From Acidobacteriaceae bacterium TAA 166 (GTDB taxonomy: Bacteria; Acidobacteriota; Terriglobia; Terriglobales; Acidobacteriaceae), in NCBI GenBank assembly GCA_000421065.1, contig ATWD01000002.1, positions 310,001 to 374,000 on the forward strand: a stretch of DNA of 64,000 nt. The letters are read 5' to 3'. Shown in pieces: positions 60,922 to 64,000 of the stretch (position 1 is its first letter; each line of letters begins with the position of its first letter). The translations under genes and the position numbers were made by a program. The notes beneath the pieces were generated by a model that ran no database searches, was not told where the DNA came from, and worked only from the letters and a program-made list of their open reading frames with translations.

Positions 60922-62196
60922 GTGCGAATCCTGATCTACGGTCTCAACTACTCCCCAGAGCTCACAGGGATCGGAAAATACACTGGCGAAATGTCCTCCT
61001 GGCTCGCCCGCCGCGGCCACCAGGTGCGCGTCGTCACTGCTCCCCCCTATTACCCCGCATGGAGCATCCGCGAAGACTACCGCGGCAAGCTCTACCGCAC
61101 CGAGCGCGTCCCCGGCGAACCCATCGTCTACCGCACCCCGCTCTACGTCCCCGCCAAGCCCACCGGCCTCAAGCGCATGGCCCATCTCTTCTCCTTCATG
61201 CTCGGCAGCATCCCCGTCATGCTGCGCCAGTGCTTCTGGAAGCCCGAGATTATCTTCACCGTAGAGCCCACATTCTTCGGCGCCCCGCTCGCTCTTCTCG
61301 TGGCTCAGGCCACCGGAGCCGAGTCCTGGCTCCACGTGCAGGACTTCGAGATCGACGCCGCCTTCGATCTCGGCCTCCTCCCCTCACACGGCCCCGTCCA
61401 CTCCCTCGCTCTCTCGTTCGAGCGCTTCTTTACCCAGGCCTTCACCCGCGTCTCCAGCATCTCCCACAAGATGGTCGAGCGGGCCCAGTCCAAAGTCCAG
61501 AACAAAGGTATTCCCACCGAGCACGTCACCCTCTTTCCCAACTGGGTCGACATCGACGCCGTCTACCCGCAAGCCCCCTCCGCTCCCAACTCCTTCCGGA
61601 GCCAGCTCAACCTCGAAGGCAAGATCCTCCTCCTCTACTCCGGCAACATGGGAGCCAAGCAGGGCCTCGAGCTCCTCGCCCCCCTCGCCGCCTCCTTCGA
61701 AAACGACCCCCGCGTCCACTTCCTCTTCTGCGGCGACGGCGCCTTTCGCCCCACGCTCGAGTCCCTCGTCGCCCACCACCGCAACGTCACCCTGCTGCCC
61801 CTCCAGCCCTTCGAGCGACTCAACGACCTCCTCAACGCCGCCGACATCCACCTTCTCCCCCAGCGAGCCGGAGCCGCCGACCTCGTCATGCCCTCCAAAC
61901 TCACCGGCATGCTCTCGAGCGGCCGTCCCGTCATCGCCACCGCCGACGCCGGAACCCAGGTCGCCCGTGTCGTCAGCGGGGCATCGCCCGCAGAGGCCTG
62001 CGGCCTGGTCGTCCCGGCCGAAGAGCCCATCTCCCTTCACGCCGCCGTCCAGCGCCTCATCGACTCGCCCGAGCTGCGCGCAACCCTCGGTGCCAACGCC
62101 CGCACCTACGCCGTCCAGCACCTCGGCAGACAGCAGGTGCTCGAACAGTTTGAACGCGATATTCAAGCTCTTGTCCGTGCCCATCGACTAAACTGA
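60922..62196 (+). CDS. WcaI-family glycosyltransferase
   Basis: A 424-residue glycosyltransferase of the WcaI (colanic acid) group, GT4-like with GT-B fold. Motifs are LIYGLNYSPELTGIGKYTGE at the start, then VVTAPPYYPAW, WLHVQDFEIDAAF, LLYSGNMGAKQGLELL and a C-terminal sugar-nucleotide region HLLPQRAGAADLVMPSKLTG. It likely transfers a sugar, possibly fucose, onto a lipid-linked surface glycan. GTG 60922 has no clear ribosome site. It precedes gmd and fcl on the same strand. Confidence 0.87.
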   Translation: MRILIYGLNYSPELTGIGKYTGEMSSWLARRGHQVRVVTAPPYYPAWSIREDYRGKLYRTERVPGEPIVYRTPLYVPAKPTGLKRMAHLFSFMLGSIPVMLRQCFWKPEIIFTVEPTFFGAPLALLVAQATGAESWLHVQDFEIDAAFDLGLLPSHGPVHSLALSFERFFTQAFTRVSSISHKMVERAQSKVQNKGIPTEHVTLFPNWVDIDAVYPQAPSAPNSFRSQLNLEGKILLLYSGNMGAKQGLELLAPLAASFENDPRVHFLFCGDGAFRPTLESLVAHHRNVTLLPLQPFERLNDLLNAADIHLLPQRAGAADLVMPSKLTGMLSSGRPVIATADAGTQVARVVSGASPAEACGLVVPAEEPISLHAAVQRLIDSPELRATLGANARTYAVQHLGRQQVLEQFERDIQALVRAHRLN

Positions 62197-62279
62197 TCCA
62201 TACAACCAATAATCTGATTTGTACGACCCGCAATAAACTGACTTCACCCGAACTTCGGAGCCCCAAGGAGAGTCACCGT

Positions 62280-63365
62280 TTGAAGAAAGCCCTGATCACA
62301 GGCGTCACCGGCCAGGACGGAGCGTATCTCGCCCAGTTCCTTCTCGCGAAAGGTTATGAGGTCCACGGCATCAAACGCCGCTCCTCGCTCTTCAATACCA
62401 ACCGCATCGATCACATCTACGAGGACCCGCACAACCCTAACCCCAAGTTCATCCTCCACTACGGCGACCTCACCGACTCCTCGTCCCTGATCCACATCGT
62501 TCAGAAGGTCCAGCCCGACGAGATCTACAACCTCGGCGCCCAATCCCACGTCCAGGTCTCCTTCGAGCAGCCCGAGTACACCGCCGACGCCGACGCCATG
62601 GGGCCCCTGCGCCTCCTCGAAGCCATCCGCATCCTCGGCCTCGAGAAGAAGACCAAGTTCTACCAGGCCTCCACGTCGGAGCTCTACGGCCTCGTCCAGG
62701 AGATCCCGCAGCGCGAGACCACCCCCTTCTACCCGCGCTCGCCCTACGCCGTCGCCAAGATGTACGCCTTCTGGATCTGCGTCAACTATCGCGAGGCCTA
62801 CGGCATCTTCGCCTGCAACGGCATCCTCTTCAACCACGAGTCCCCCTTGCGCGGCGAGACCTTCGTCACCCGCAAGATCACCCGCGGCCTCTCCCGCATC
62901 AAGGTCGGCCTCCAGCAGACCCTCTTCCTCGGCAACCTCGACGCCAAGCGCGACTGGGGACACGCCCGCGACTACGTCGAGATGCAGTGGCTCATGCTCC
63001 AGCAGGACAAGCCCCAGGACTTCGTCATCGCCACCGGACGGCAGTACAGCGTCCGCGAGTTCGTCCAGCGCTGCGCCAAGCGCCTCGACCTCGACCTCAC
63101 CTGGAAGGGAAGCGGCATCGAAGAGAAGGCCTACGACAAAGAGGGCAAGCTGGTCGTCGCCGTCGATCCCCGCTACTTCCGCCCCACCGAGGTCGAAACC
63201 CTCCTCGGTGACCCCACCAAGGCGCAGAAGGAGCTCGGCTGGACCCCGCGTACCAGCTTCGACCAACTCGTCGAAGAGATGATCGAGTCCGACCTCAAAG
63301 CCGCACAGCGCGACGCCCTCGTCCGCCAGCACGGCTTCGACGCCTACAACGTTCGCGAGACCTAA
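62280..63365 (+). CDS. gmd: GDP-mannose 4,6-dehydratase
   Basis: A 361-residue extended SDR. NAD motif GVTGQDGAYLAQFL is at about 8-21; the substrate loop KRRSSLFNTNRIDHIY, the Thr-Ser of QASTSELYG and the YxxxK (SPYAVAKMYA) follow. It makes GDP-4-keto-6-deoxymannose for GDP-L-fucose or GDP-rhamnose. The start is TTG 62280, with AAGGAG 9 bases upstream. It works with the fcl gene downstream. Confidence 0.93.
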   Translation: MKKALITGVTGQDGAYLAQFLLAKGYEVHGIKRRSSLFNTNRIDHIYEDPHNPNPKFILHYGDLTDSSSLIHIVQKVQPDEIYNLGAQSHVQVSFEQPEYTADADAMGPLRLLEAIRILGLEKKTKFYQASTSELYGLVQEIPQRETTPFYPRSPYAVAKMYAFWICVNYREAYGIFACNGILFNHESPLRGETFVTRKITRGLSRIKVGLQQTLFLGNLDAKRDWGHARDYVEMQWLMLQQDKPQDFVIATGRQYSVREFVQRCAKRLDLDLTWKGSGIEEKAYDKEGKLVVAVDPRYFRPTEVETLLGDPTKAQKELGWTPRTSFDQLVEEMIESDLKAAQRDALVRQHGFDAYNVRET

Positions 63366-63377
63366 CTCTCGACTAAA

Positions 63378-63452
63378 CCGGGTACCCAGCACAAACTGGG
63401 TACCCCCTCAAAAGGGGAGCCCCCACATGTGGCAAAGCCAGATGTGGGTTTC
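63378..63452. repeat. Cluster of three hairpins between gmd and fcl
   Basis: Three adjacent stem-loops: GGGTACCCA/TGGGTACCC (63380-63405), CCCCT/AGGGG just after it, and CCCACAT/ATGTGGG (63422-63448). They lie within a 175-base gap between two genes of one pathway. The layout resembles intergenic repeats of acidobacterial genomes (from memory). Confidence 0.55.
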
Positions 63453-63540
63453 GCAGAATGCCGGTGGAATCCAAACCCGTTCTCCACACTCCAATTAAAT
63501 GAATCGTCGGCGCAGCACATCCAGGAAAGAAGCGAAACGA

Positions 63541-64000
63541 TGAACAAAGACTCCCGCATCTTCATCGCCGGCCACCGCGGCCTCGTCGGCTCCGCCATCC
63601 ACCGCGAGCTCACCCGCCTCGGCTACACCAACGTCATCACCCGCCCCCGCGCAGAGCTCGACCTCCTCGACGCCGACGCCGTCAACCACTTCTTCGCCGA
63701 GCAGAAGCCCGAGTTCGTCTTCCTCGCCGCCGCCAAGGTCGGCGGAATCCTCGCCAACAACACCTACCCGGCCGACTTCATCCGCGACAACCTCATCCTC
63801 CAGACCAACATCATCGACGCCAGCTACCGCAACGGCGTCGATCGCCTCCTCTTCCTCGGCTCCTCCTGCATCTACCCCAAGCTCGCCCCGCAGCCCATGC
63901 CCGAGTCCTGCCTCCTCACGGGCCCCCTCGAGCCCACCAACCGCCCCTACGCCCTGGCCAAGATCGCCGGCATCGAGATGTGCTGGAGCTACAACCGCCA
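63541..64000 (+). CDS. fcl: GDP-L-fucose synthase (partial, runs off the window)
   Basis: The first 153 residues of an epimerase/reductase. The NADP motif FIAGHRGLVGSAIHRELT, AAAKVGGILANNTYPADF and LGSSCIYPKLAPQPMPES are those of Fcl/WcaG; the YxxxK site lies in RPYALAKIAGIEM. It converts the Gmd product to GDP-L-fucose by epimerisation and reduction. The gene is cut by the window end with the reading frame open. Confidence 0.92.

Noticed and set aside
62244..63392. Minus-strand frame of 382 codons over gmd
   Set aside because: Antisense shadow; no domain, no start context, and gmd is unambiguous.

Overview
The window is a GC-rich (roughly 60 %) chromosomal segment with dense, mostly short-spaced genes on both strands and no phage, IS transposase, CRISPR array, rRNA or tRNA that I can recognise. 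The gene content points to an acidobacterium of the Terriglobia / Acidobacteriaceae type (Granulicella, Edaphobacter, Terriglobus relatives). The evidence is a 1172-residue Oar-like TonB-dependent receptor with an N-terminal carboxypeptidase-regulatory-like domain, a secreted sedolisin with C-terminal Ig-like domain, Ig-repeat/beta-propeller lipoproteins, many two-gene M16/ROK/GH105 style modules, and palindromic dispersed repeats. The genus is an inference; no marker gene allows more.

Layout. 0-7.7 kb: end of an FtsB-like division gene, a flavin reductase-like protein, an MlaF/MlaE lipid ABC module, a zinc alcohol dehydrogenase with a squalene/phytoene synthase, a paired small DMT transporter, and an ArsR regulator divergent from an SDR. 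7.8-16.7 kb: a beta-propeller lipoprotein, a BON/glycine-zipper envelope protein, a redoxin, an ECF42-type sigma factor and a divergent Cu(I) P-type ATPase. 16.7-26.3 kb: a two-subunit M16 peptidase and a probable pectin/rhamnogalacturonan locus (Oar-like receptor, ROK regulator, GH105 hydrolase). 26.4-32.0 kb: a fadN-fadA-fadE beta-oxidation operon with a promoter that overlaps a palindrome resembling the Bacillus TetR-type FadR site. 32.3-44.6 kb: sedolisin, polyphosphate kinase, an ECF sigma operon, a secreted protein made of 11-residue LEA-like repeats, then heme A synthase, ProC, a DUF885 peptidase, a degenerate sigma54-type AAA+ regulator and a bacilliredoxin. 44.7-55.6 kb: MurB, molybdate transporter genes interrupted by a short-chain dehydrogenase and a regulator remnant, threonine synthase/homoserine kinase, thioredoxin, a CorC/HlyC-type membrane protein and a DppB-type permease. 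55.8-64 kb: a sugar nucleotidyltransferase with an anomeric kinase, small enzymes, a DppC-type permease, and a surface polysaccharide group (WcaI-like glycosyltransferase, Gmd, start of Fcl) that would make GDP-L-fucose.

The most distinctive feature is a family of about 150-200 bp palindromic elements, seen at least seven times (near 0.4, 5.2, 10.2, 45.8, 55.7, 59.7 and 60.8 kb). One copy carries a perfect 27-bp inverted repeat. Copies reach into gene ends (ModC) and into the start region of the DppC-type permease. Two copies bracket a 5-kb segment whose inversion would bring the separated dppB-like and dppC-like genes back into one co-directional pair. Other points of interest are the LEA-like repeat protein, the sigma54-like regulator without its GAFTGA loop, and the interrupted mod locus.
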